Source of the DNA: Novosphingobium endophyticum
GTDB taxonomy: Bacteria; Pseudomonadota; Alphaproteobacteria; Sphingomonadales; Sphingomonadaceae
DNA: 64,000 bases
Reading direction: 5' to 3'
Assembly (NCBI RefSeq): GCF_014640675.1
Contig: NZ_BMHK01000016.1
Coordinates: forward strand, 29,830 to 93,829
The translations under genes were made by a program, and so were the position numbers. This document shows positions 50,059 through 59,035 of the stretch, in pieces. The notes below the pieces were generated by a model. The model was not told where the DNA came from. It worked only from the letters and a program-made list of their open reading frames with translations, and ran no database searches. Within the stretch, counting starts at the first letter, position 1. Each line of letters starts with the position of its first letter.

Positions 50059-50868
50059 TCACCGCCCGGTGAACTTCGGCCTGCGCTTTTCCTTGAGCGC
50101 CTGGATTCCCTCCATGTGGTCGGCCGTGCGCACCGATACGGACTCGTAGGCGATCCCCGCATCCATCAGCGCGGTCGCGAGGCGCTTGAGTTCGAGGTTT
50201 GTCAGCACCTTGGTCGCGCGGATGGCGACCATCGCGCCTTCCAGCAGCTTGGCGCAGAAAGCATCGACCCGGGCGTCGAGTTCATCAGCGGGCACGCAGT
50301 GGTTGACCAGCCCGATCTCGGCCGCCTTCTGCGCGGTCAGCAGATCGCCGGTCAGCAGGTATTCCTTGGCGCGCGTCAGGCCGATGCGCTGGGCCCAGAT
50401 CACCGCGCCGCCATCGCCCGCGACGAGGCCGAGGCCGACATGCGGGTCGCCGATCTTCGCGCCCTCGGCGGCGAAGATCACGTCGCACAGCAGGGCGAGC
50501 GTGGCGCCAAGGCCCACCGCGTGCCCGTTCATCCGGCATACGACCGGCTTGTCGATGTCGAGCAGCGTCGAGACGATGCGCTTGGCGACGCGGGTTTCGT
50601 GGTCGAAGAGGTGCGGATTCCTTGCGTTGTTCTCTATGTGGTCGAGGTCGCCGCCGGCGGAAAAGGCGCGGCCCGCGCCGGTGAGGACGATCACGTCGGA
50701 AGCCTGGTCGCACTGCGCGAACAGCAGCGCCTCGGCAAGGTTGTCGTGCAGTTCGAGGTTGACCGCGTTGAGCGCGTCCGGGCGGTTCATGGTGATGCGC
50801 AGCAGCCGGCCTTCGCGCGCCAGCTCGATTGTGCGCAGCGTCGGCAGCGCGGGGGCGGTCTCGTTCAT
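50059..50868 (-). CDS. Enoyl-CoA hydratase/isomerase family protein
   Basis: A 269-residue crotonase-fold protein. It has 'NRPDALNAVN', the oxyanion-hole block 'GAGRAFSAGGDLDHIE' and the second block 'VCRMNGHAVGLGATLALLCDVIFA'. The typical catalytic glutamates of true hydratases are partly replaced: the segment 'KIGDPHVGLGLVAGDGGAVIW' has Gly-Asp in place of the second Glu. It could be an isomerase, hydrolase or hydratase of an unusual CoA ester. I chose ATG 50868 with GGGAG upstream. It is divergent from the ketosteroid dehydrogenase-like gene. Confidence 0.9.
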   Translation of the reverse strand: MNETAPALPTLRTIELAREGRLLRITMNRPDALNAVNLELHDNLAEALLFAQCDQASDVIVLTGAGRAFSAGGDLDHIENNARNPHLFDHETRVAKRIVSTLLDIDKPVVCRMNGHAVGLGATLALLCDVIFAAEGAKIGDPHVGLGLVAGDGGAVIWAQRIGLTRAKEYLLTGDLLTAQKAAEIGLVNHCVPADELDARVDAFCAKLLEGAMVAIRATKVLTNLELKRLATALMDAGIAYESVSVRTADHMEGIQALKEKRRPKFTGR

Positions 50869-51089
50869 CGCGTCAATTCTCCCTTCTCTTCGCCCGTCAT
50901 TAGGCGAATAGGCCCACGCCGCCAGCCGAAAAGCACGTGGGCGGCCGGTGAAGGGCAAGCGTTCGCTCCGGCGAAACCTGCACGCGGGCAGGGGGCGCTC
51001 GCCTTGTCAAACGGGGCAAGTTCCGGTCTACCGTGCTGAACGTCTGCGCAGCAAGCGCCGGGGCAAGTTCTGGAGAGGAAAGCGATATA

Positions 51090-52784
51090 ATGGCGCAGTT
51101 CGACGAGACCTTCGATTGGGTGGTCGTGGGCAGCGGTGCGGGTTCGATGAGCTCGGCCTTGCTGATGAAGCAGGCTGGCAAGTCGACCGTGATTCTCGAA
51201 AAAGCGCCATGGGTAGGGGGTACCACCTGCAAGTCCGGCGGAGTCATGTGGATTCCGAACAATCGCTTCATCGCCGAGGACGGGGAATCGGACTCGGTGG
51301 AGGCCGCCATGAGCTACCTCGACGCGCTGCAGAACCTCGACGGCGGGGCCGCGCCGGGATCGACGCCGGAAAAGCGCAGGGCCTATGTGACCCAGGCTTC
51401 CCGGATGATCGACTTTCTGGTCGATCAGGGCATCGAGCTGGCGCGTGGCCACCATTACTGGCCGGACTACTATGATGAGCTTCCCGGTGGTTGCAAGACA
51501 ACTCGAACAGTGGTTGCCAAGCCCTTCAATCTCAAGGAGCTTGGCCCCTGGCGCAAGAAGCTGCGCAAGGGTTTCGTGGAAGCGAACGCGACCCTGAGCG
51601 AGGGCATGCAGCTTGGCCACATGCGTACCAACCCCGGCGCCAAGAAGATGCTGGCGAAGATCGTGCTGCGCACCATTGCCGACAAGCTGCGCGGCCGTCG
51701 GTACACTACAGCGGGTGCCGGTCTGCAGGGACGTCTGCTCAAGGCCGCGCTGGCGGCGGGCGTGGATATCCGCACAGATACGCCCGTGCGGGAAGTCATT
51801 CTTGACGATGCCGGAAAGGCGATTGGCGTGGTGGCGCAGAAGGACGGCAAGACCGTCCGCATCGGCGCGAACCTCGGAGTTCTCGTCAATGCCGGCGGGT
51901 TCGCGCACAATCAGGCGATGCGTGACAAGTATATTCCGGGCAGCCAGGCCCGGTGGTCGCAAACGCCCGAGGAAGATACTGGCGAAATGCATCTCGAGCT
52001 GGAGCGGATCGGCGGCGTGCTTGCGCAGATGGACCAGATGGTCGGTTTCCAGATGACCGAAGCGCCCGGCACCGAGAACGACTACGTGAAACCGGGAATG
52101 CAGAGCGTGACGGGCAAGCCACATGCCATTCTCGTCGACCAGTCGGGCGAGCGCTACATGAACGAAGGCGGTTCCTACGAGCTGTTTTGCGAAAACATGC
52201 TCAAGCGCAACCGCACGGTCCCCGCGATCCCGAGCTGGGGCATCCTCGATCAGCAATATGCGGAGAAGTATCAGCTCGCGGGCAAGTGGATCGACAAGAA
52301 GATTCCCAAGGCCTGGGAAGGCAAAGACTATCTGCACAAGGCCGATACGATCGAGGAGCTTGCAAAGAGCATCGGCGTGCCTCCCGAAAAGCTCAAGGCC
52401 ACCGTCGAGCGGTGGAACACCTTCGCGCGTGCGGGCAAGGATGACGACTTCCATCGCGGGGAGCGCGAGTACGACAAGTGCGGCTACGTGGGCGATCCCT
52501 TTTCGGAGCAGAAGTCCATCGGCACGGTCGAAAAGGCGCCGTTCTATGCCGTGCCCTGCGTACCGGGCGATGTCAGCACGTATGGCGGCGTGGTCACCGA
52601 CGAGTACGGCCGCGTCCTGCGCGCCGACGGCTCCGTGATCGAGGGGCTTTACGCGACCGGCGTTACCACGGCCTCGCCGATGGGGAACGTCTATCCGGGT
52701 GCGGGCGCCAGCGTCGGTCCGTCGATGACGTTCGGCTGGATTGCGGCCAAGCACGCGGCCGGCCTCGACAATCAGATGGCTTGA
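51090..52784 (+). CDS. FAD-dependent dehydrogenase, 3-ketosteroid delta1-dehydrogenase-like
   Basis: A 564-residue flavoprotein of the fumarate reductase/KstD family. The N-terminal FAD motif is 'VVGSGAGSMSSALLMKQAG' followed by 'EKAPWVGGTTCKSGGVMWIPNN'. The C-terminus has 'NVYPGAGASVGPSMTFGWIAAKHAAG', which holds the KstD active-site Tyr-x-x-x-Gly pattern. Such enzymes introduce a 1,2 double bond in 3-ketosteroid rings. Sequence cannot tell steroid from related cyclic 3-oxo substrates. ATG 51090 has GGAGAGG upstream. It lies in the catabolic region with a second homologue at 59 kb. Confidence 0.87.
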   Translation: MAQFDETFDWVVVGSGAGSMSSALLMKQAGKSTVILEKAPWVGGTTCKSGGVMWIPNNRFIAEDGESDSVEAAMSYLDALQNLDGGAAPGSTPEKRRAYVTQASRMIDFLVDQGIELARGHHYWPDYYDELPGGCKTTRTVVAKPFNLKELGPWRKKLRKGFVEANATLSEGMQLGHMRTNPGAKKMLAKIVLRTIADKLRGRRYTTAGAGLQGRLLKAALAAGVDIRTDTPVREVILDDAGKAIGVVAQKDGKTVRIGANLGVLVNAGGFAHNQAMRDKYIPGSQARWSQTPEEDTGEMHLELERIGGVLAQMDQMVGFQMTEAPGTENDYVKPGMQSVTGKPHAILVDQSGERYMNEGGSYELFCENMLKRNRTVPAIPSWGILDQQYAEKYQLAGKWIDKKIPKAWEGKDYLHKADTIEELAKSIGVPPEKLKATVERWNTFARAGKDDDFHRGEREYDKCGYVGDPFSEQKSIGTVEKAPFYAVPCVPGDVSTYGGVVTDEYGRVLRADGSVIEGLYATGVTTASPMGNVYPGAGASVGPSMTFGWIAAKHAAGLDNQMA

Positions 52785-52808
52785 GCGGCCCTCCGGGTCA
52801 TCGTTGGC

Positions 52809-53804
52809 TCATAGCAGGTTGACGCCGACCTTGCCGAAGAACTGGCCGCTTTCGAGGTGGCGGTAGGCGTCCTCGATGCGTTCCAGATCGTAGACGACAT
52901 CGACCACGGGGCGGATGCGGTGCTCGACGATGAAGGCCGTCATCGCCTCGTGCTGGCTGCGATTGCCGACGCCGATGGGGGCAAGGTTCACGCCTTCCGC
53001 CTGCCGTGTCCAGCTGAAGTCCGAACCGAGCATGCCGATCGCCGAAAGCTGGCCGTCCTTGCCGAGGAGCGAGACGTTGTCGTCGAACTGCACCTGCCCG
53101 ACCGTGTCGATGACATTGGCGAGGGGGCGTTCGCCGAGTGCGCCCCGGATCGCGCCGGCCCAGTCCGGCGTCTCGCGATAGTTGACGCACAGGTCCGCGC
53201 CGAGCGAGGCGGCCCGTGCCAGCTTGGCGTCGGATGAGGAGGTGATGGCGACTCTCGCGCCCATCGCCTTGGCCAGTTGCAGCGCGGCGATCGACACGCC
53301 GCCTGTCCCCTGCGCAAGGATCCAGTCACCGGGCAGCGTGGGACGAAAGGCGGTGAGTGCGGACCAGGCGGTCAGTGCCGCGCAGGCCAGCGTCGCGCCT
53401 TCCAGATCGCCCAGTTCGTCGGGCAGGCGGCATAGCGCCTCGGCGGGAAATGTGGCGTATTGGCGGGCGACTCCGTCGATCGGACCGCCAAGCATGCGCG
53501 GATCGGGATCGCTGCCGGTGAGCCAGTATGGCGCGAAAATCGGAACGACCCGCTCGCCGACGTCCACCCGCTCGACACCCTCTCCCAGAGCGACCACCTC
53601 GGCTGCGCAACACGAAAGTGGCACCACCTCGGGCTCCTTGCCAAGGCCGGGAATCAGGCCGCGCGCGACGATCACGTCGCGGAAGTTGAGCGTGGCGGCC
53701 CTGATTCGCACGAGGGCGTCGCCGGGCGCCGGATCGGGGACGGGGGCCTCGCGGACTTCCAGCGTCCCGATTCCCTTGCCGCTGCGGATCGTTGCCTGTT
53801 TCAT
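52809..53804 (-). CDS. Medium-chain dehydrogenase/reductase, quinone-oxidoreductase type
   Basis: A 331-residue MDR protein. The nucleotide motif is 'GTGGVSIAALQLAKAMGA', and the N-terminal catalytic fold is present, but the usual GHE and zinc-ligand Cys of alcohol dehydrogenases are absent ('ATLNFRDVIVARGLIPG', then 'SCCAAEVVALGEGVE'). It therefore probably works without catalytic zinc, as in the quinone oxidoreductase/enoyl reductase branch. ATG 53804 has GGGAG six bases upstream. It is tail to tail with the ketosteroid dehydrogenase-like gene, so shared regulation is not shown. Confidence 0.87.
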   Translation of the reverse strand: MKQATIRSGKGIGTLEVREAPVPDPAPGDALVRIRAATLNFRDVIVARGLIPGLGKEPEVVPLSCCAAEVVALGEGVERVDVGERVVPIFAPYWLTGSDPDPRMLGGPIDGVARQYATFPAEALCRLPDELGDLEGATLACAALTAWSALTAFRPTLPGDWILAQGTGGVSIAALQLAKAMGARVAITSSSDAKLARAASLGADLCVNYRETPDWAGAIRGALGERPLANVIDTVGQVQFDDNVSLLGKDGQLSAIGMLGSDFSWTRQAEGVNLAPIGVGNRSQHEAMTAFIVEHRIRPVVDVVYDLERIEDAYRHLESGQFFGKVGVNLL

Positions 53805-54107
53805 GATCGCTCCCGTCCTGTTTCTGCGAGTGAACGGGGCATGCTCTACCTCAGTGGCTCGAGGGGGCAGAAGCACAATCGGCTCGTCCGGGCGATGCGT
53901 CTGCCTGCCGTGCCGGGTTCGCTGACGATGCGTTTGCCAGTACCGGCAGCGGCAAAGCGAAGCCCGCCGCCGTCAGGAATTTGATCGCAAGGCGGCTTGC
54001 CGGGGAAATATCGCCGGGCCGCTAGCCTGCCCCTTGCGCTGGTCATCCCGAGAGTTACTGAAACCCCCTTACCGATCCTGTCGACGGAGGTTTTCGAGAG
54101 AGGGACC
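53805..54107. other. Divergent promoter region
   Basis: About 303 bases between the divergent MDR and E1 alpha genes. I see no gene. E1 alpha has GAGAGAGGGA just before its ATG. The region should carry both promoters. Confidence 0.5.
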
Positions 54108-55106
54108 ATGACCGATACGCTAACCAACCGTGCCGTACCCGATGCGGCCACCCAGCTCGACATCTACCGCCGGATGATCCGCATCGAGCGGAATGACGAC
54201 GCGACCCGCACGCAGATCCGGCGCGGCCGCATCACCGCCCCTTATTATTCCGCGCGGGGCCAGGAGTGCATTCCCTCGGCCATCTCCGTCCTGCTCAATG
54301 ACGACGACAAGATCTGCACGATCTATCGCGGCATTCACGACATGGTCGCCAAGGACATGCCGCTGCGCCCGCTCTGGGCCGAGATCTGCGGCCGTGTCGA
54401 CGGCACCTGCAAGGGCAAGGGCGGCCCGATGCACCTTACGCATCCCGAAACCGGTGTGATGGTGACGACCGGCATCGTCGGTTCCTCGATGCCGATCGCC
54501 AACGGCTTTGCCTGGGCCGCGCTGCTCGACGGCACCAAGCAGGTGACCGTTGCCTATTTCGGTGACGGCGCCAGCAACATCGGCGCCTTCCACGAAGCGC
54601 TGAACCTAGCCTCGGTGTGGAAGCTGCCGGTGATCTTCGTGTGCCAGAACAACGGCTTTGCCGAGCACACCCGCTATGAGAACGGCACTTCGGTGGACCA
54701 GATATCCAAGCGTGCGATCGGCTACGGCATGCCGGGCTACACCGTCGACGGCAACGACCCGCTCGACGTCTATGCCCACGCCCATGCCGCCATCGAGCGT
54801 GCCCGCTCGGGCGAGGGGCCGACCCTGCTCGAATGCAAGACCTTCCGCTTCATGGGCCACGTCTTCGGAGACGCCGACGGCTACATGACCAAGGAAGAGA
54901 AAGCCGAGGCGATGGCCGACGATCCGCTGCCGAAGTTCCGTCAGAAGCTGATCGACAGCGGCGTGGCCACCGCCGACCAGATCGACGAGATGACCGCCAA
55001 GGCCGAGGCCGAGGTCAACGACGCCATCGAATTCGCCATGTCCTGTGAATACCCGTCGGACGACGAACTGCGTCGCGACGTCTTTGCCGAGGAGATCCCG
55101 GCGTGA
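54108..55106 (+). CDS. Thiamine-diphosphate-dependent dehydrogenase E1 alpha subunit
   Basis: A 332-residue E1 alpha protein. The thiamine diphosphate motif runs from 'GDGASNIGAFHEALN' (GDG at 152-154) to 'CQNN' (181-182). 'YYSARGQECIPSAISVLL', 'TIYRGIHDMVAKDMP' and 'GKGGPMHLT' fit the pyruvate/acetoin E1 alpha family. The GTG start of the beta subunit overlaps its stop, so the two are made together. No E2 or E3 gene follows; a terminator lies after the beta gene. It may be the acetoin or pyruvate type, or a branched-chain acid enzyme. Confidence 0.93.
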   Translation: MTDTLTNRAVPDAATQLDIYRRMIRIERNDDATRTQIRRGRITAPYYSARGQECIPSAISVLLNDDDKICTIYRGIHDMVAKDMPLRPLWAEICGRVDGTCKGKGGPMHLTHPETGVMVTTGIVGSSMPIANGFAWAALLDGTKQVTVAYFGDGASNIGAFHEALNLASVWKLPVIFVCQNNGFAEHTRYENGTSVDQISKRAIGYGMPGYTVDGNDPLDVYAHAHAAIERARSGEGPTLLECKTFRFMGHVFGDADGYMTKEEKAEAMADDPLPKFRQKLIDSGVATADQIDEMTAKAEAEVNDAIEFAMSCEYPSDDELRRDVFAEEIPA

Positions 55107-56101
55107 GCACCGAAACCGTCAAGATGAATGGCCTCCAGGCGATCAACGCCGCCCTGATGGAGGCAATGGAAGCCGATCCCAAGGTCCTCGTCCTGGGCGA
55201 GGATATCGCTGACCGCGAAGGCGGCGGCGTGGTCGGCGTGACGCGCGGCCTGTCCACCAAGTTCGGCGACATGCGCGTGCGTTCCACGCCGATCGCGGAG
55301 CAGGCGATCATGGGCGCGGCGATCGGCGCGGCCATGGCGGGATACAAGCCCGTGGCCGAGATCATGCTGATGAACTTCACGACCGTGGCCATGGACATGA
55401 TCGTGAACCACGCGGCCAAGCTGCGCTTCATGTCCGGCGGCCAGAGCCAGGTGCCGCTGGTGATCCGCACCCTGACCGGCGCAGGCAACCAGACCGCCGG
55501 CCAGCACGCCGATTTCTACGAGGCATGGTTCTGCCACACCGCCGGCATCAAGGTCGTGATCCCCTGGACCCCTGCCGACTTCAAGGGCCTTTACCTTTCC
55601 GCGATCCAGGATCCCGATCCGGTAATCATCGTCGAGAGCGGCAAGACGCTGTTCGTGCCGATGGACACGCCGGTGAACCAGGGGCCGATCCCGCTGGGCA
55701 AGGCCAATGTCGTGGCGCCGGGCACGGACATCACCATCCTCTCCTACGGGCAGATGATGTTCACGGTGATGGAAGCCGTGGGCCAGCTTGCCGAGGCCGG
55801 AATTTCGGCCGAAGTGATCGATCTTCGCACGATTTCGCCGTGGGACAAGGAAACCGTCCTCGCATCCGCCGAGAAGACCGGACGCCTGTTGGTGGTCCAT
55901 GAGGCCGGCAAGAACTTCGGCCCTGGCGCCGAGATCGCAGCGACGGTGCAGGAAACGCTGTTCGGCAAGCTCAAGGCCCCCGTTGGCCGGCTCGGCGCCC
56001 CGTATTGCTCGGTGCCGTTCGCCAAGAAGCTGGAGGACGCCTTCCTGGTGCAGCCGCCGGCGATCATTGCCGAGGCGAAGCGGCTTGCGGCGATGGGCTG
56101 A
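55103..56101 (+). CDS. Thiamine-diphosphate-dependent dehydrogenase E1 beta subunit
   Basis: A 332-residue transketolase-like E1 beta. Marks include 'VLVLGEDIADREGGGVVGVTRGLSTKFG', 'TPIAEQAIMGAAIGAAMAGY', 'TGAGNQTAGQHAD' and the C-terminal transketolase domain 'EVIDLRTISPWDKETV'. The GTG start overlaps the stop of the alpha gene by four bases. With the alpha subunit it would decarboxylate a 2-oxo acid. Without the local E2, the acyl acceptor is unknown; it could use the general pyruvate dehydrogenase E2 encoded elsewhere. Confidence 0.94.
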   Translation: MSTETVKMNGLQAINAALMEAMEADPKVLVLGEDIADREGGGVVGVTRGLSTKFGDMRVRSTPIAEQAIMGAAIGAAMAGYKPVAEIMLMNFTTVAMDMIVNHAAKLRFMSGGQSQVPLVIRTLTGAGNQTAGQHADFYEAWFCHTAGIKVVIPWTPADFKGLYLSAIQDPDPVIIVESGKTLFVPMDTPVNQGPIPLGKANVVAPGTDITILSYGQMMFTVMEAVGQLAEAGISAEVIDLRTISPWDKETVLASAEKTGRLLVVHEAGKNFGPGAEIAATVQETLFGKLKAPVGRLGAPYCSVPFAKKLEDAFLVQPPAIIAEAKRLAAMG

Positions 56102-56123
56102 GGCCGAGGTTTCAGCACAAGGC

Positions 56124-56172
56124 TAACGAAAAGCCCCTCCCTCGCGATGTGCGGGGGAGGGGCTTTTCGTTA
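56124..56172. terminator. Bidirectional rho-independent terminator
   Basis: TAACGAAAAGCCCCTCCC at 56124-56141 and GGGAGGGGCTTTTCGTTA at 56155-56172 form a perfect 18-pair stem with a 13-base loop. On the plus strand a GGGGCTTTTCGTT end serves as the U-tract after the E1 beta gene; the mirror image would stop minus-strand acyl-CoA dehydrogenase transcripts, whose last stop is 48 bases away. Confidence 0.93.
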
Positions 56173-56219
56173 TGTGAGGCAGAAATTCAGGAGTCTTCCC
56201 CGGCGCGGGGAAGCACACA

Positions 56220-57236
56220 CTACCGCATCGCCGCCAGCGCCTCGCGGCCTATGCGTTCCTTCCACAGGTCCGGTTCGCCGGCGAGGTGCAGGTTCAACAT
56301 CGCGCGCTTCATGAACAGGTGCGACTGGTGCTCTTCGGTCAGGCCGATGCCGCCGTGGAGCTGGATCATTTCCTCGGTGACGAACGCGTAGGCCTCGGCC
56401 GCGAGAGTCTTCATCGCGCCGAACTCGATGATGTCGGCGTCATCGTCATGCACGCGGTTCCACAGCAGCGCTTCGGCGACGGCGATCCGCGTCTTCATGT
56501 CGGCGGCGCGGTGCTTCAGCGCCTGAAACATGGCGATGGGCCGGTCGAACTGCTTGCGCATCTTCATATATTCGACCGTGAGGTCCAGCGCGGCGCTCGC
56601 GCCGCCAAGACAGTCCGCCGCGATGGCGATGTGGGCTTCGGGCGCAAGCACGTCGTGCATGGCGGGCGATGCCTTCACGTCCGCAAGCTCGAGCGCCGGG
56701 TCGGGCCGGTAGCCGTCTAGAACGACGTCGAACATGCGCCGGCTCTGATCCCAGATCGGCCTTTCGACAATGCTTACGCCTTCGGCGTCGAGCGGAATCA
56801 GCGCATAGCCGTGGGGCAGGCTGGCGACGACGGCGCTGGCCATATCGGCCTCGAACACGCCGGAGATGGTGCCGTTCAGCGTACCGTCGTCGGTAGGCGT
56901 CAGCAGCGCGGCGAGAAGGTGCAGCGGTACATATTCGCCGCCGCAGATGCGCTCGATCCAGTCGGCGCGGTCCGCGAAGGTTCCGCTCGCCATGATCGCC
57001 TGCAAGCCGAGCTGCGCCGGCATCAGCGGCGCCGAAGTCAACACGCGGCCCATCTCGTAGTGGATCGCGGCGGAGGCTTCACGGCCAAGCCCGAGGCCGC
57101 CGTCTTCCTCCGGCACGCGGATCATCAGCCAGCCCATCTCGGCCATCAGCTGCCAGCTCGCGTCGCGATCCGACGACAGCTTGTCGGCGGGAAAAGCCTT
57201 CTGCGCGGCGTCGACGAGTTCGTTCAGCTCGATCAT
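56220..57236 (-). CDS. Acyl-CoA dehydrogenase, small-subunit type
   Basis: A 338-residue protein of the acyl-CoA dehydrogenase fold, shorter than a normal enzyme (about 380-400). It has the middle and C-terminal helix 'QLHGGIGLTEEHQSHLFMKRAM' but lacks the C-terminal GGS-E-x-Q-R-N motif seen in the upstream gene. Its start lies two bases after the upstream stop, so it is translated with it. This large-plus-small layout matches the heteromeric alpha2-beta2 acyl-CoA dehydrogenases of mycobacterial steroid breakdown, in which one subunit lacks catalytic residues. The pair probably forms one enzyme. Confidence 0.9.
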   Translation of the reverse strand: MIELNELVDAAQKAFPADKLSSDRDASWQLMAEMGWLMIRVPEEDGGLGLGREASAAIHYEMGRVLTSAPLMPAQLGLQAIMASGTFADRADWIERICGGEYVPLHLLAALLTPTDDGTLNGTISGVFEADMASAVVASLPHGYALIPLDAEGVSIVERPIWDQSRRMFDVVLDGYRPDPALELADVKASPAMHDVLAPEAHIAIAADCLGGASAALDLTVEYMKMRKQFDRPIAMFQALKHRAADMKTRIAVAEALLWNRVHDDDADIIEFGAMKTLAAEAYAFVTEEMIQLHGGIGLTEEHQSHLFMKRAMLNLHLAGEPDLWKERIGREALAAMR

Positions 57237-57237
57237 C

Positions 57238-58431
57238 TCAGAGCACCCAGTTCTTCGGTTCGCGCGGCATTTCCAGCATGCGCTCGGCAATGATGTTGCG
57301 CTGCACTTCCTCGCTGCCGCCGGCGATGGTCCAGGCGTAGGAGTTCATGAAGTCGGCCATCCAGTTGCCGGTATTGAGGTCGCCGAAGGTGATCGGCGCG
57401 ACATACTGTTCGCCCACGCCGCCGATCCTGAGACCCAGCTTCGAATAGGCACGCAGCGCGCGGCTGTACGCGTTCTTGACGATCGAGGCGTCGCCGATGC
57501 GCTCGATGCCCTTGATGCGGTTGTCGAGGAACCGGTCGGCGGTGGCGCAGACGGCATCGACCTCGGCCACCAGCTCGCCGAAATCGCGCAGCATCCCCTG
57601 GTCGTCCTCACGCCCGTACTCGCGGATCAACTTCGCTACGCGCCCGAGCGCGCCGCGCATGCGATAGGACAGTTCCATCAACGTGAGGCCGCGTTCGCTG
57701 GCAAGCGTCGCCTGCGCCACGGCCCAACCCTTGCCTTCCTCGCCGACGCGCTGCTCGACGGGGATTTCCACGTTGTCGAGGAAGATCTCGGCGAATTCCT
57801 CGTCGCCCTGGATCTGGTGGATCGGAGAGACCGAGACGCCGGGGCTCTTCATGTCCATCAGCAGGTAAGTGATGCCCGCCTGCTTCGGTCCGTCGCTGGA
57901 GGTCCGCACCAGCAGCAGGCACATGTCCGCGAACTGGGCCATCGTCGACCAGACTTTCTGGCCGTTCACGACGTAGACCTCGCGACCGCCGCGCGTTTCG
58001 CGAACGGCCTTGGTCTTGATCGCGGCCAGATCCGAACCCGCGCCGGGCTCGGAAAAGCCCTGGCACCAGGTCTCGCCTTCGAGGATCCGGGGCAGGTACT
58101 TCGCGCGTTGCTCGTCGCTCGCGCATTCGTGCAGTGTCGCGAAGGCATGGTAGGTCGAAACGAAGGATAGCAGCAGGCGCGGGCAGTCGGCCTTGGCCAG
58201 TTCCTCGTAGATCACTTTCTGCTCGGCGAGCGAGCGGCCGCCGCCGGGAAATGCGGCGGGCCAGTGCGGGATGGCATAGCCGGCCTCGACCAGCTTGGCG
58301 AACCAGTCGCGCTGGGTTTTGACGAAGTCTTCCTGAGTGCGGCTCGCATCGCGCCAGTCGTGCGGTTTCTCGGCTTCGAGAAAGCGGCGGACTTCGGCCC
58401 GCAGCGCTTCCAGATCGGCGTTTTCAGTCAT
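57238..58431 (-). CDS. Acyl-CoA dehydrogenase, large-subunit type
   Basis: A 397-residue acyl-CoA dehydrogenase. It has 'CQGFSEPGAGSDLAAIKTKAV', 'VVNGQKVWSTMAQFADMCLLLVRT', 'KGWAVAQATLASERG' and the C-terminal 'TIAGGSEEVQRNIIAERMLEMP', so it should bind FAD and be catalytic. ATG 58431 has GGAGAAGG upstream. It precedes the small-subunit gene with a two-base gap and lies next to a Rieske ferredoxin gene. Substrate is unknown; the gene context suggests the CoA ester of a cyclic or branched side chain. Confidence 0.93.
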   Translation of the reverse strand: MTENADLEALRAEVRRFLEAEKPHDWRDASRTQEDFVKTQRDWFAKLVEAGYAIPHWPAAFPGGGRSLAEQKVIYEELAKADCPRLLLSFVSTYHAFATLHECASDEQRAKYLPRILEGETWCQGFSEPGAGSDLAAIKTKAVRETRGGREVYVVNGQKVWSTMAQFADMCLLLVRTSSDGPKQAGITYLLMDMKSPGVSVSPIHQIQGDEEFAEIFLDNVEIPVEQRVGEEGKGWAVAQATLASERGLTLMELSYRMRGALGRVAKLIREYGREDDQGMLRDFGELVAEVDAVCATADRFLDNRIKGIERIGDASIVKNAYSRALRAYSKLGLRIGGVGEQYVAPITFGDLNTGNWMADFMNSYAWTIAGGSEEVQRNIIAERMLEMPREPKNWVL

Positions 58432-58492
58432 GCCTTCTCCATGCACAGCGCCCCGCCAGGCGTCCAGATTCGGGGCTACGCGCCCGCGATAT

Positions 58493-58807
58493 TCATACCG
58501 CGACTTCGATCGTGTCGCCTGCGATCCGCACCTCATAGGTCTCGATCGGCATGGTCGCGGGCGGGTTGATCGGGTTGCCCGTCTCCAGATCGAAGCGCGC
58601 GCCGTGGACCGGACAGGCGATCCAGCCATTGCGCACGCGGCCGCATTCCAGCGTCTCGTAGGCATGGCTGCACAAGTTGCGCACCGCGAAGATCCTGTCC
58701 TTCGTGTTGGCCAGAATCACACTGGTTCCGTTCACATCGACCACCAGTTTGTCACCGGCGGGCAGGTCTTCCAGTTTCGCCACGGCGACGAAAGTTTTCT
58801 CGCTCAT
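58493..58807 (-). CDS. Rieske [2Fe-2S] ferredoxin
   Basis: A 104-residue soluble Rieske protein. Cluster ligands are C46 and H48 in 'LCSHAYETLECG' and C65 and H68 in 'ACPVHGARFDL', the C-x-H-x16-C-x2-H pattern. Such small Rieske ferredoxins pass electrons to ring-hydroxylating oxygenases. No oxygenase gene is in the window, so its partner is elsewhere. ATG 58807 gives the usual start. It lies 61 bases upstream of the acyl-CoA dehydrogenase gene on the same strand, so one transcript is likely. Confidence 0.94.
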   Translation of the reverse strand: MSEKTFVAVAKLEDLPAGDKLVVDVNGTSVILANTKDRIFAVRNLCSHAYETLECGRVRNGWIACPVHGARFDLETGNPINPPATMPIETYEVRIAGDTIEVAV

Positions 58808-59035
58808 CGTTAGGTCTGTCTTTCCATGTCTTCGGCCTGATGTTCCCGGCAGGCATCGTTGCGGCCCATGGCCCTGCGTGTGAGACCCCCAATGGCGCAA
58901 GCGCGCAGGCGGTGCCAGAGCATGGCTGAGCAAGTGGCTCTACCCCGGAGGTCATTTCTAGGGCAAGACGCGGGCGCGATAAGGCGCACGTAAAGGGCGC
59001 GGACGCGCTCGAACTCGAAGGATGGAGAGTGCCGG

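Noticed and set aside
50865..52754. 629-codon minus-strand frame opposite the first KstD-like gene
   Set aside because: Shadow with no recognisable motif; the plus-strand frame carries the FAD motif.
53997..54107. Upstream in-frame extension of the E1 alpha gene
   Set aside because: The extra 37 residues do not resemble the family, and the ATG at 54108 has a purine-rich ribosome site.
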